From: Clostridiales bacterium
Lineage (GTDB): Bacteria; Bacillota; Clostridia; Oscillospirales; Oscillospiraceae
Direction of reading: 5' to 3'
Assembly: GCA_022774865.1 (NCBI GenBank)
Contig: JALFLH010000034.1
Location: forward strand, 1-64,000
Length of the DNA stretch: 64,000 bases
The translations under genes were made by a program, and so were the position numbers. Shown piece after piece: positions 15,823 through 23,553 of this stretch. Under the pieces are notes generated by a model. It was not told where the DNA came from. It was given only the letters and a program-made list of their open reading frames with translations, and made no database searches. Position 1 is the first letter of the stretch. Each line of letters opens with the position of its first letter.

Positions 15823-17185
15823 ATGCCAACACCACTTCAATTGCTTCCCGCAGGTTTCTGACCCGGTAGATGGTAAGTCCACACGGGATTTCCACCTTTT
15901 CCGTGCCGTTTCTGGGAATCACACATTTTTTGAAGCCCAGACGGGCTGCCTCTGACAGCCGTTGATTCATATTGGAAACGCTGCGAATTTCTCCCGTCAG
16001 CCCCACCTCCCCAATGGCTACCAGATCATCCGGAATTACCTGCTCCCGGTAGGAGGACGCCACAGCCAGCACCACCGGCAGATCGGCGCCCGGCTCATCC
16101 AGCCGCAGGCCGCCGATGACATTGATATAGGCGTCAAACAGACTCAACTTCATGTTGGCTCTTTTTTCCGCGACAGCCAGCATCAGAACCGCCCGGTTGA
16201 AGTCAAATCCATCGGCCGTCCGGCGGGGAACATTAAATGTGGTTTTTGTCACCAGCGCCTGCACTTCCGCCAGAACCGGACGGGTGCCCTCCATGACGCA
16301 GGCCACACAGGTGCCGGGTGCCCCCTCCGGGCGCCCTTCCAGCAGCATCTGGGATGGATTGGGAACCTGAAGCAGTCCCCTGTCCCCCATTTCAAATACG
16401 CCGATTTCATTGGTGGAGCCGAAACGGTTTTTGGCCGCCCGCAGCAGACGGTAGGACGTGTTGGGATCGCCCTCAAAATTCAGAACACAGTCCACCATAT
16501 GCTCCAGCACCTTTGGCCCGGCAATATTCCCATCCTTATTGATATGTCCGACCACAAAAACCGTGATACCCGCATTCTTTGACAGATGCATCAAAGTCAT
16601 CGTGCAATCCTTGACCTGTGAAACGCTTCCGGGCGTGGATTCGTTTTCCTCATTGTAGAGGGTCTGAATGGAGTCCACAATCAGAATATCCGGGCGGGTT
16701 TGCTCAACGGCTTCCACAATATCACTGAGTCTGGTTTCGGAGAGAATATACAGATTCTCCGGTGCAACCTCCAGACGCTGCGCCCGGAGTTTGATCTGAC
16801 GTTCGCTTTCCTCACCGGAAACATAGAGAACCTTCCGTTCCACGCAGAGCTGCGAACAGATCTGAAGCAGCAGCGTGGATTTGCCGATGCCCGGCGCACC
16901 GCCCACCAGAACGAGGGAGCCTTCCACTGCGCCGCCGCCCAGCACCCGATCCAGTTCCCACATACCGGTGGAAAACCGGATCTCCGTGCCGCAGTCCACT
17001 TCCCGCAGGCGCTGGGGCATTCTACCCGTGCTGCCTGGCGCCGGTTTTGGCCTGCCGGCCGGCACCGGCTTCTCCACGTGCTCTTCCATCGTGTTCCATG
17101 CGCCGCAGGCGGGGCATCTGCCCTGCCATTTGGGTGTTTCATTTCCACAGGCGGTGCAGTAGAATACAGTCTTTGCTTTTGCCAT
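15821..17185 (-). CDS. radA: DNA repair protein RadA
   Basis: RadA (Sms) is a RecA-like hexameric helicase that drives branch migration in homologous recombination and natural transformation. The N-terminal zinc ribbon has Cys10/13/24/27, Walker A GGAPGIGKST lies at 95-104, and the RadA-specific KNRFG motif follows (AAKNRFGSTNEIG). The C-terminal Lon-protease-like domain starts near 270. The length of 454 residues is normal. cwlD lies 24 bp upstream on the same strand, so the two are probably co-transcribed. Confidence 0.97.
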   Translation of the reverse strand: MAKAKTVFYCTACGNETPKWQGRCPACGAWNTMEEHVEKPVPAGRPKPAPGSTGRMPQRLREVDCGTEIRFSTGMWELDRVLGGGAVEGSLVLVGGAPGIGKSTLLLQICSQLCVERKVLYVSGEESERQIKLRAQRLEVAPENLYILSETRLSDIVEAVEQTRPDILIVDSIQTLYNEENESTPGSVSQVKDCTMTLMHLSKNAGITVFVVGHINKDGNIAGPKVLEHMVDCVLNFEGDPNTSYRLLRAAKNRFGSTNEIGVFEMGDRGLLQVPNPSQMLLEGRPEGAPGTCVACVMEGTRPVLAEVQALVTKTTFNVPRRTADGFDFNRAVLMLAVAEKRANMKLSLFDAYINVIGGLRLDEPGADLPVVLAVASSYREQVIPDDLVAIGEVGLTGEIRSVSNMNQRLSEAARLGFKKCVIPRNGTEKVEIPCGLTIYRVRNLREAIEVVLA

Positions 17186-17209
17186 GGTGCCGTTCCTTCT
17201 TTTTCTTTT

Positions 17210-17938
17210 TTATTCCATTATAGCAAGATCGTCCTGCCCGGTCAAGAACTCTGTCAGCGTGGACGCGATGACGCAGCACAATTTCTGCTGGTATTGCACT
17301 GACTGCAGCTTTGCTTCCTCCTCCCGGTTGGATAAAAACCCACATTCCACCAGAATTCCCAAACATTCAATGCGCTCCATCAGAAATACGCCGTTTGCCT
17401 TTTTACATTTTCGGTTGCTTCCGGGGTTGACCGTCCGGCAGAAAGCTGCCTGCATCTGTTCTGCCAGTGCTCTCCCCTCCCCTCTTCCATCGTAGAAAAC
17501 CTGCGCGCCGCTGTAGCGTCCGTCAGAAAACGTATTCTGATGGATGCTCACAAGCAATGCGCCGGGGGTGCTGTTTACAATGGACACACGCTGTTTCAGG
17601 TCGGATACTTTCTTTTCCGCGATGGTACTTCCATGGGTATAAACCGAGCTGTCGGTTGTGCGTATCATTTTTGTGCGGTATCCAAGCAGATGGAGAAGAT
17701 CATCCAGCCGCTGGGCGATTTCCAGATTGAAACCGCTCTCAAGCCGGCCGGTGCAGGAGGTAGCACCCCCATCCTCCCCGCCGTGCCCGGCGTCAATGAT
17801 GATGGTGTGCTTTCGATCTGCAGGCAGTTTTTCGGCAATAACGGTGATCGCCCTGTTTCCGAGCAGCGCAATTGCAACAAAGACTCCGATGATCATCAAA
17901 TATACCGCCGCCTCGGCGCAGATTTTCTTCATTTTCAC
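17210..17938 (-). CDS. cwlD: N-acetylmuramoyl-L-alanine amidase CwlD
   Basis: CwlD removes the stem peptide from muramic acid in forespore cortex, the first step to muramic delta-lactam needed for germination. One N-terminal signal anchor (about 8-30) precedes an Amidase_3 zinc domain with DAGHGGEDGGA, SIHQN and VECGFLSN, which supply the metal and catalytic residues. I chose the GTG at 17938 (then AAA ATG) because CGAGG sits eight bases upstream; GTGs further upstream overlap that RBS. It diverges from cotJ, so both belong to the mother-cell programme. A CATAGAAA box lies 20 bp upstream. Confidence 0.9.
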   Translation of the reverse strand: MKMKKICAEAAVYLMIIGVFVAIALLGNRAITVIAEKLPADRKHTIIIDAGHGGEDGGATSCTGRLESGFNLEIAQRLDDLLHLLGYRTKMIRTTDSSVYTHGSTIAEKKVSDLKQRVSIVNSTPGALLVSIHQNTFSDGRYSGAQVFYDGRGEGRALAEQMQAAFCRTVNPGSNRKCKKANGVFLMERIECLGILVECGFLSNREEEAKLQSVQYQQKLCCVIASTLTEFLTGQDDLAIME

Positions 17939-17956
17939 AGACACCACCTCGGTCTA

Positions 17957-18011
17957 TTTCTATGCATCGCCTTTCCATTCATGAACCAACCGGCAGAAAT
18001 CGGCATAGAAT
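17957..18011. promoter_or_regulatory. Divergent sigma-E-like -10 boxes (cwlD / cotJ)
   Basis: CATAGAAT at 18004-18011 (plus, towards cotJ) and CATAGAAA on minus at 17964-17957 (towards cwlD) both resemble the sigma-E -10 consensus CATACAAT. The -35 regions are not convincing. Mother-cell control is expected for both genes, so the boxes are plausible but unproven. Confidence 0.35.
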
Positions 18012-18058
18012 GACGCGGAACGATGGTTCCATTCTTTTTTGGATCGGAGGAATGCACA

Positions 18059-18505
18059 TTGGAACCGAAACAGGTTGAAAACAACGGCATGAATGGGCGT
18101 CTGCCGGCGATGGCGCCGCTGGCAAATCCTTATGTCCCATTCCAGTTGGAGAACCCTCCCAAGTACGAAGCCAGAAAAGGTCTGGTCAGAGGGACGCTGT
18201 ATCCCGGACTGGATCTTCCGTTTATGGGGATGATAAATCAGCATGAGCTGCCCGTCACCCACAAATCGGAACTGCAGGCACTGGGGTTTGCCATTCAGGA
18301 GCTTGCGCTCTATCTGGATACCCACCGGGATGACCGGGAAGCGCTGGAGCTGTACCGTCAGTACCAGAATCTATACCAGAAAGGAGCAGCGGAGTACGAG
18401 AAAATGCATGGCCCGCTGACTCACGGTGCGCCGGGTCAGGGAGAATGCTATGAATGGCTGAATGATCCCTGGCCGTGGGAATATGCGGCAAATAAGGAGG
18501 CGTAA
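18059..18505 (+). CDS. CotJA-CotJB fusion, spore coat protein
   Basis: CotJA and CotJB are small inner spore-coat proteins normally encoded by separate genes before cotJC. Here one 148-residue frame contains a CotJA-like part (about 15-65: YVPFQLENPPKYEARKGL then GTLYPGLDLPF) followed directly by a CotJB-like part (about 70-135: ELQALGFAIQELALYLDTHRD, ending EYEKMHGPLT). No internal start with an RBS separates them. The start is a TTG at 18059, chosen because CGGAGG lies eight bases before it and no in-frame ATG fits. It ends two bases before cotJC. A frameshift-free fusion is the direct reading. Confidence 0.8.
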   Translation: MEPKQVENNGMNGRLPAMAPLANPYVPFQLENPPKYEARKGLVRGTLYPGLDLPFMGMINQHELPVTHKSELQALGFAIQELALYLDTHRDDREALELYRQYQNLYQKGAAEYEKMHGPLTHGAPGQGECYEWLNDPWPWEYAANKEA

Positions 18506-18507
18506 TC

Positions 18508-19104
18508 ATGTTTATTTACAATAAAAAGCTGCAATACCCGGTGAAGATCGACAAACCGAACCCGAAACTCGCAAAGATTATCCTGACCCAGTACGGCGGG
18601 CCGGACGGCGAGCTTGGCGCCTCGCTGCGTTATCTCTCCCAGCGCTATTCGATGCCCTTTGATGATTTGAAGGGATTGCTTACCGACATCGGTACAGAAG
18701 AACTGGGGCACTTGGAGATGATTGGCGCGATTGTGCATCAGCTCACCAGGAATCTGACCGAGCAGGAGATGCGCGACCCTGCCTTTGCTCCATATTTTGT
18801 AGATCATACGGCCAGCGTGTATCCCGCTTCCGCGGCCGGAACTCCATGGAGCGCCACGACCATGCAGGTCAAAGGCGATCCCATGACGGATCTGGTGGAG
18901 GATATGGCAGCAGAACAGAAAGCGCGGACTACCTACGACAACATTCTTCGCATATCCGATGATCCGGACGTAAATGATGTCATTAAATTCCTGCGGGAAC
19001 GGGAGGTCGTTCACTTCCAACGGTTTGGCGAAGCAGTTCAGCTTTTACGCGAAAAGCTGAACGAGAAAAATGTATACTATATGAATCCGGCGGTGGATCT
19101 GTAA
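18508..19104 (+). CDS. cotJC: Spore coat protein CotJC, manganese catalase-like
   Basis: CotJC is a di-manganese catalase-family protein of the spore coat and is thought to remove peroxide. The 198-residue protein shows the four-helix ferritin-like ligand set: Glu in GELGASLRYLSQRYSMP, Glu and His in GTEELGHLEM, Glu in AAEQKARTTYD and Glu/His in REREVVHFQRFGE. AAGGAGG lies before ATG. It is encoded two bases after the CotJA-CotJB fusion, so all three functions come from one transcript. Confidence 0.95.
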   Translation: MFIYNKKLQYPVKIDKPNPKLAKIILTQYGGPDGELGASLRYLSQRYSMPFDDLKGLLTDIGTEELGHLEMIGAIVHQLTRNLTEQEMRDPAFAPYFVDHTASVYPASAAGTPWSATTMQVKGDPMTDLVEDMAAEQKARTTYDNILRISDDPDVNDVIKFLREREVVHFQRFGEAVQLLREKLNEKNVYYMNPAVDL

Positions 19105-19109
19105 ACGAG

Positions 19110-19135
19110 CAGGGTTCCGGGAAACCGGAACCCTG
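19110..19135 (+). terminator. Hairpin after cotJC
   Basis: Perfect 11-bp stem CAGGGTTCCGG / CCGGAACCCTG with a GAAA tetraloop. The T run after it is poor (ACGCTTTCC), so it is a terminator or an mRNA 3'-end stabiliser. Confidence 0.65.
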
Positions 19136-19157
19136 ACGCTTTCCATTTCTTCTCTGA

Positions 19158-19232
19158 TTACTCGCTTCTCAACGCCACTACCTTGCCATCGCCCGCGGGG
19201 TAGTCTTTATGTATTTTTATCAGTTCTAACAT
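19158..19232 (-). pseudogene. Truncated ABC transporter ATPase (N-terminus only)
   Basis: Twenty-four codons after a strong AAGGAG ribosome binding site encode MLELIKIHKDYPAGDGKVVA followed by LRSE and a stop. This is the opening of a MacB/LolD-type ABC ATPase, just where such proteins continue with the first beta strands toward Walker A. Everything downstream is missing, and the cotJC terminator region follows. It is either a remnant left by a deletion or a decayed gene. Translation start signals are intact, so a short peptide could still be made. Confidence 0.7.
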
Positions 19233-19260
19233 GATAGTACTCCTTGTTATCGGGTGATCG

Positions 19261-19291
19261 CGTGTAGAAACCTGATTCGAGGTTCTACACG
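19261..19291 (-). terminator. Hairpin at the flavin reductase 3' end
   Basis: CGTGTAGAAACCT pairs with AGGTTCTACACG (one bulged A) around GATTCG, overlapping the stop codon of the minus-strand flavin reductase gene. No long T run follows, so it may act weakly. Confidence 0.5.
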
Positions 19292-19821
19292 TTTATACCG
19301 TCATCAATCAGATAGGCATCCAGAATCTCCCCATAATAGGCAGTGTGTACGTCCTGTTCGCCTGTGTCATCCGCGGGGTAGTATCGATTCACGATATCCG
19401 ACGGGATGGCTTTCATATCCTGCTGCTGCCGGTACAAGACTCTGCATTCCAGCGTCAGCGGAAGCTGTTTGATACCGGGAACGGAAATCCGAACCGGTTC
19501 CTCCAGCTCCAGTCCGAGTGCTGCAACTTTGTCCACATCACGGCCGGACTTTGTACCGCAGAATCCAAGAATCCTTTTATCAACGGTGCCATAGGGAATA
19601 TTGACCGTGAATTCTCCGCTTTCATCCAGAAGCTGTTTCGTGTACCGGCTTTTCCGCACATAGGCAATAAAGACGGGCTTTCCCCATTCAATGCCAAGCG
19701 TACCCCAGCCGATGGTCATGGTGTTCACCTTGCCAGCCTGCTTTGTGGTCAGCAATACGCCGCTGGGGAGAGACTGACAAATTTGCTTCGCATAATCAAA
19801 TACCTGAATTTCTTTTTTCAT
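19285..19821 (-). CDS. Flavin reductase family protein
   Basis: A 178-residue FMN-binding split-barrel protein of the flavin reductase-like family, with SGVLLTTKQ, VNTMTIGWGTLGIEW, and KSRYTKQLLDESGEFTVNIP. Such clostridial proteins bind FMN and transfer hydride or electrons to small acceptors; the physiological substrate is not readable. Several in-frame starts exist; ATG 19821 (MKKEIQVFDYAKQI) has AAAGGA nine bases upstream and is preferred over ATG 19830. It is a monocistronic gene divergent from the M20 hydrolase. Confidence 0.85.
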   Translation of the reverse strand: MKKEIQVFDYAKQICQSLPSGVLLTTKQAGKVNTMTIGWGTLGIEWGKPVFIAYVRKSRYTKQLLDESGEFTVNIPYGTVDKRILGFCGTKSGRDVDKVAALGLELEEPVRISVPGIKQLPLTLECRVLYRQQQDMKAIPSDIVNRYYPADDTGEQDVHTAYYGEILDAYLIDDGINV

Positions 19822-19999
19822 GTTGGCCATTCCTTTCACTAGCATGACGCTATTGTAGCATACCGGCTGCCATGGATACAAGTCGAATTTGTGAACGAAT
19901 CGTTATGAATCTGTTGTCCCGGCTGAAAGAAAGCAGAAAGAACTTTATTTTTCCACAGACTGTGATATACTAAAAGAAAAAACAAAGGGGATATGCGCA

Positions 20000-21208
20000 A
20001 TGAATCAGACAATTCTGCAGGAAGCCAAGGCGATGCAGGAACAGATTTCATCCTACCGCCAGTGGCTTCATGCCCACGCGGAAACCGGGTTCGCTCTGTA
20101 CAAGACGAAAGCCTATGTCCGCACGGTTTTGGAGGGAATGGGTTACCAGGTTTCGGACTGCGGCAGAGCGGGACTGATTACCACCATCGGCGGAAAGAAG
20201 CCGGGCAAGGTATTCATGCTCCGGGCGGATATGGACGCGCTGCCGATCCACGAGGAAACGGGACTGCCCTATGCCTGCCCGGATGGGGCGATGCACGCCT
20301 GCGGCCACGATATGCACACAGCTATGCTGCTGGGCGCGGCGCAGTTGCTGAAAAATCATGAAAACGAGATGGAAGGCACGGTCAAACTGATGTTCCAGCC
20401 TGCGGAGGAAACCTTTGAAGGCTCCATGGATATGATCAGGAACGGCGTTCTGGACAATCCCAGACCCGACGCCGCCATGATGATTCACGTGGCTGTCAAT
20501 GTGCCCATGCCCGCCGGGACGGTCATGGTATCCGCGCCCGGTATCAGTGCGCCTGCGGCGGATTACTTTACCATCCGCGTCAAGGGCAAGGGCTGCCATG
20601 GCTCCGCTCCGCAGGACGGAATTGATCCGCTGACCGCGGCTGCGCATATTCTGATCGCGCTGCAGGAGATTCAGGCGCGGGAGCTGGGCATTCATGACGA
20701 AGCGGTCATGACCATCGGTACCATGCACGCCGGGGGCGCCTCCAACGTCATTCCCGATTCCGTCACCATGGGCGGCACCATCCGCACCTTTGACGATCAG
20801 GTGCGGGAAACCGTCAAACGCCGTTTGGTGGAAATTTCTCAGGGGATGGCGGCGGCCTTCCGGGCGGAGGCATCCGTCAGCTTCGACAGCGGCTGTCCCA
20901 CTTTATGTAACAACAAGGCGGTCTGTGAAAAAGCAGAAGTATATCTTCAGGAGCTGCTGGGATCGGGTGCCCTCTCGGTTGCGAAAATGAACCCCAACGG
21001 AAAGCCTTCAGCCGGTGGCTCGGAGGATTTTGCCTATATCAGCCATGAGATTCCCACCGTGATGGTGGCGCTGGCGGCAGGAGAGCCGAAAAAAGGCTGT
21101 GTCTATCCCCTGCATCATCCCAAGACCCTGCTGGACGAAAGCGCGCTCCCCTACGGCGCCGCTTCCCTCGCCTATATGGCTATGCGTTATTTGCAGGACG
21201 AAAAATAA
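20000..21208 (+). CDS. M20-family amidohydrolase (N-acyl amino acid / hippurate hydrolase type)
   Basis: A cytoplasmic zinc amidohydrolase of the M20D group that cleaves N-acyl amino acids or related amides. The 402-residue protein has RADMDALPI, HACGHDMHTAMLLG and QPAEE metal motifs, plus the CHGSAPQDGIDPL dimerisation-domain motif. SAGGSEDFAY near 340 gives the last zinc ligand region. The exact acyl substrate cannot be told from sequence. AAAGGGG precedes ATG, and a short hairpin at about 21270-21300 may terminate it. Confidence 0.92.
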   Translation: MNQTILQEAKAMQEQISSYRQWLHAHAETGFALYKTKAYVRTVLEGMGYQVSDCGRAGLITTIGGKKPGKVFMLRADMDALPIHEETGLPYACPDGAMHACGHDMHTAMLLGAAQLLKNHENEMEGTVKLMFQPAEETFEGSMDMIRNGVLDNPRPDAAMMIHVAVNVPMPAGTVMVSAPGISAPAADYFTIRVKGKGCHGSAPQDGIDPLTAAAHILIALQEIQARELGIHDEAVMTIGTMHAGGASNVIPDSVTMGGTIRTFDDQVRETVKRRLVEISQGMAAAFRAEASVSFDSGCPTLCNNKAVCEKAEVYLQELLGSGALSVAKMNPNGKPSAGGSEDFAYISHEIPTVMVALAAGEPKKGCVYPLHHPKTLLDESALPYGAASLAYMAMRYLQDEK

Positions 21209-21333
21209 AAGGATTGAAAGGAAATCTGTTTGAATCATAAAATGATATTGGAGATTGTGGACTGACCGGGAGGTTGGTCTTACAATCCAAGCCTCCCAAA
21301 GGTATTGAAAGATGACTTTTTGGAGGTTATCCC

Positions 21334-21741
21334 ATGAACCGGGAAAATAAGAGAAAACAATTTGAAAAAGGCTACTATCAAAACCATCCCTGTGAAGAGA
21401 GCTTTACCTGTAAAAACTGCGGTTGGCTGGTCACCCCGGACGGAGCGGGCAGCAGCCACCGGAACCACTGTCCCAACTGCCTGTGCAGCCTGCATCTGGA
21501 TTTGGAGCCGGGCGACCGGGCCTCAGATTGCGGCGGGCTGATGGAGCCGGTGGCGGTATGGGTGCGCGGCAGTGGAGAATGGGCACTCATCCACCGCTGC
21601 CGCCGCTGCGGCGCGTTCCGTTCCAACCGGGTGGCGGCGGACGACAATCCGGTCAAGCTCATTTCCATTGCCATGAAGCCCATCGGTAATCCCCCCTTCC
21701 CCGTGGAACGGATGGAAGAAATCATCCAAAAACTGAAATAG
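21334..21741 (+). CDS. RNHCP domain protein
   Basis: A 135-residue zinc-ribbon-like protein. It contains paired cysteines CKNCG, the diagnostic SSHRNHCPNCLCSLHLD segment (about 50-66), then CGG and CRRCGAFRSN. This matches the RNHCP domain family, whose role is unknown; the cysteine pattern suggests zinc and nucleic-acid binding. A strong GGAGG RBS precedes the ATG, and a perfect terminator follows. Confidence 0.85.
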   Translation: MNRENKRKQFEKGYYQNHPCEESFTCKNCGWLVTPDGAGSSHRNHCPNCLCSLHLDLEPGDRASDCGGLMEPVAVWVRGSGEWALIHRCRRCGAFRSNRVAADDNPVKLISIAMKPIGNPPFPVERMEEIIQKLK

Positions 21742-21751
21742 CCATGCAAAA

Positions 21752-21784
21752 GCCCCTGACCGAGAGGTCAGGGGCGAATTTTAT
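21752..21784. terminator. Bidirectional terminator
   Basis: Perfect 10-bp stem GCCCCTGACC / GGTCAGGGGC with a GAGA tetraloop and GAATTTTATTT on the plus side. It separates the RNHCP gene from the convergent DNA alkylation repair gene, and the minus side has TTTTGC. Confidence 0.85.
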
Positions 21785-22458
21785 TTCAGGCGGTATTTCT
21801 TCAAAAATTCCTTCTGTTCCGGGGTAATCCGGTAGCTTTCCACACATTTCTGGATGGTTTTGTTATGTATCCACGGTTCCAGACGATACTGGGTGATATA
21901 TGACAGGACTGCCGGATATTGCTTGGCCAGCGCGGTGGCAAAATACCACGCAACCATCATGCGGACATAGTAGTCATCATGCCGGACGGATGCCACCAGC
22001 GCCGGATATTCCGGGCTGAAATCCGTATCCAGATAGTAGGTCATGAGCATTTCGATGGCAAAGCGGATGGTATAAACCTGCCCCGAATCAAGCCAGCGGT
22101 GAATGTATGGCAGCATCTCAGCCCGGTGCCTGCTGAACACCCTGATTCTGAGCTGGTCGCAGGTAGCCCAATTGTCCACATAGGGCAGAAAGGCTTCCAC
22201 CGCACCAACCGTTTTTTCAAAATCCTTGCCATTGCCCAGCAGTAAACAATGCAACTGGTTCTCCTCAAAATACCGATGGGGAAGCTGCCCCAGAAAGGCC
22301 GCGTCCTCCCCGATTTCCTTTGCCAGCGCCCGCAGAGCCGGCGTTCGGACGCCGATGACCGTATCCGGCGCAAGATTGGGAATCAGCCGGATCGTGAAAT
22401 CCCGGTACGTGGTATCCTGCAATGAGAATAACCGCGCTTCCAATTGCGTCCGGTTCAT
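21781..22458 (-). CDS. DNA alkylation repair protein (AlkD/AlkC-like HEAT-repeat family)
   Basis: AlkD-family glycosylases are HEAT-like helical proteins that release alkylated purines without base flipping. This 225-residue all-helical protein has the characteristic GVRTPALRALAKEI, VDNWATCDQLR and DDYYVRMMVAWYFATAL segments. The conserved Trp/Asp of the AlkD pocket fall in the WATCD motif, as seen in clostridial members. Its start overlaps the ispA stop by four bases (ATGA), so it is the last gene of the ispA operon. Confidence 0.88.
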   Translation of the reverse strand: MNRTQLEARLFSLQDTTYRDFTIRLIPNLAPDTVIGVRTPALRALAKEIGEDAAFLGQLPHRYFEENQLHCLLLGNGKDFEKTVGAVEAFLPYVDNWATCDQLRIRVFSRHRAEMLPYIHRWLDSGQVYTIRFAIEMLMTYYLDTDFSPEYPALVASVRHDDYYVRMMVAWYFATALAKQYPAVLSYITQYRLEPWIHNKTIQKCVESYRITPEQKEFLKKYRLK

Positions 22459-23336
22459 ACTCTGCGTTCGGTCAGGCTTCTGGCCAGTTCGGTCAGATAA
22501 GCATGATCCCCGAACACAGCAAGCTGGTTAATGGCGGTTTCCGTATAGTTGCATACCAGTTCCTCGCATTTGTCCAGACCATAGAGCCGGACAAAGGTGT
22601 TCTTTGCCGCATCGGTGCCCACGCCCTTGCCCATTTCCTCCCGGGTTCCGATTACGTCCAGCATATCGTCCCGAATCTGAAACGCCAGTCCCAGCGCTCC
22701 GGCAAAGCCGCCGGCCGCCGCAATCTGCTCCTCGGAACCTCCGCCCGCGATGACACCCAGTACACAGGCCGCGTTGATCAGGGCGCTGGTCTTGCGGGTT
22801 TGAATGTCGAGCACCTCCTGCTCGGTGCAAACGCGCTGCTCTGCCTGAATATCCAACACCTGGCCGCCCACCATGCCCAGTGAACCGGCACATTCCGCCA
22901 GTACGCCGATGGCCAGCCCCATCTCGGAAGGCTCAGACAGTTCTGCGGAGGAAGCCACGGCAAAAGCGTCCGTCAACAATGCGTCTCCGGCCAGCACAGC
23001 CAGTCCCTCTCCATAAACCTTGTGGTTGGTAGGACGTCCCCGGCGGAAATCATCATTGTCCATGCAGGGCAGATCGTCGTGAATCAGACTGTAGGTGTGA
23101 ATCATTTCCACCGCGGCAGCAAAGGGCGCGGCTTTTTTCCAGTCCGTGCCACACATCCGGCAGAATTCAAAGGCAAAAATAGGGCGCAGCCGCTTGCCGC
23201 CGGCCAGAAGGCTGTAGCCCATGGCTTCGTAAAGCTGCTTCTGAGGCTGATCGGAAAAACGTCCAAGATACGCTTGCAGATAGGATTCGATAAAATCCCG
23301 GTATTCCCGGGCGCTGGCTTCAAACGGTTCCGTCAT
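22455..23336 (-). CDS. ispA: Farnesyl diphosphate synthase (polyprenyl synthetase)
   Basis: IspA condenses dimethylallyl and isopentenyl diphosphates to geranyl and farnesyl diphosphate, feeding uppS elsewhere in this window. The two aspartate-rich motifs are present (HDDLPCMDNDD and FQIRDDMLD), with GGKRLRP upstream. The short-chain pattern of a two-residue insert in the first DDxxxxD fits farnesyl synthase. ATG 23336 (MTEPFEA) lies inside the xseB 3' end and follows GGAGG; 293 residues. It overlaps xseB by 17 bp, as in many Firmicutes. Confidence 0.95.
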   Translation of the reverse strand: MTEPFEASAREYRDFIESYLQAYLGRFSDQPQKQLYEAMGYSLLAGGKRLRPIFAFEFCRMCGTDWKKAAPFAAAVEMIHTYSLIHDDLPCMDNDDFRRGRPTNHKVYGEGLAVLAGDALLTDAFAVASSAELSEPSEMGLAIGVLAECAGSLGMVGGQVLDIQAEQRVCTEQEVLDIQTRKTSALINAACVLGVIAGGGSEEQIAAAGGFAGALGLAFQIRDDMLDVIGTREEMGKGVGTDAAKNTFVRLYGLDKCEELVCNYTETAINQLAVFGDHAYLTELARSLTERRV

Positions 23337-23553
23337 CGTGGAAATCCTCCAGCACAGGGCTGCCATCGGCACCGGTCATGACTTTCTGAATCTGCAGCTG
23401 GGCATCGTCCAGTTGTTTGGTGCAGCTCCGAACCAGCTCGGTTCCCTCCCGGAACAGCTTCAGAGACTCCTCCAACGGGACATTTCCCTGCTCCAGACTG
23501 CGGACAATCTGTTCCAGACGCCCCATGGCGCTTTCAAAGGATTGACTATTCAT
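23320..23553 (-). CDS. xseB: Exodeoxyribonuclease VII small subunit
   Basis: The 77-residue helical small subunit of ExoVII, which binds several copies per XseA and degrades single-stranded DNA. It has the typical SFESAMGRLEQIVRSLEQGN and LEESLKLFREGTELV. It overlaps xseA by four bases and ispA by 17, so the three are translationally coupled. Confidence 0.95.
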   Translation of the reverse strand: MNSQSFESAMGRLEQIVRSLEQGNVPLEESLKLFREGTELVRSCTKQLDDAQLQIQKVMTGADGSPVLEDFHDDGTV

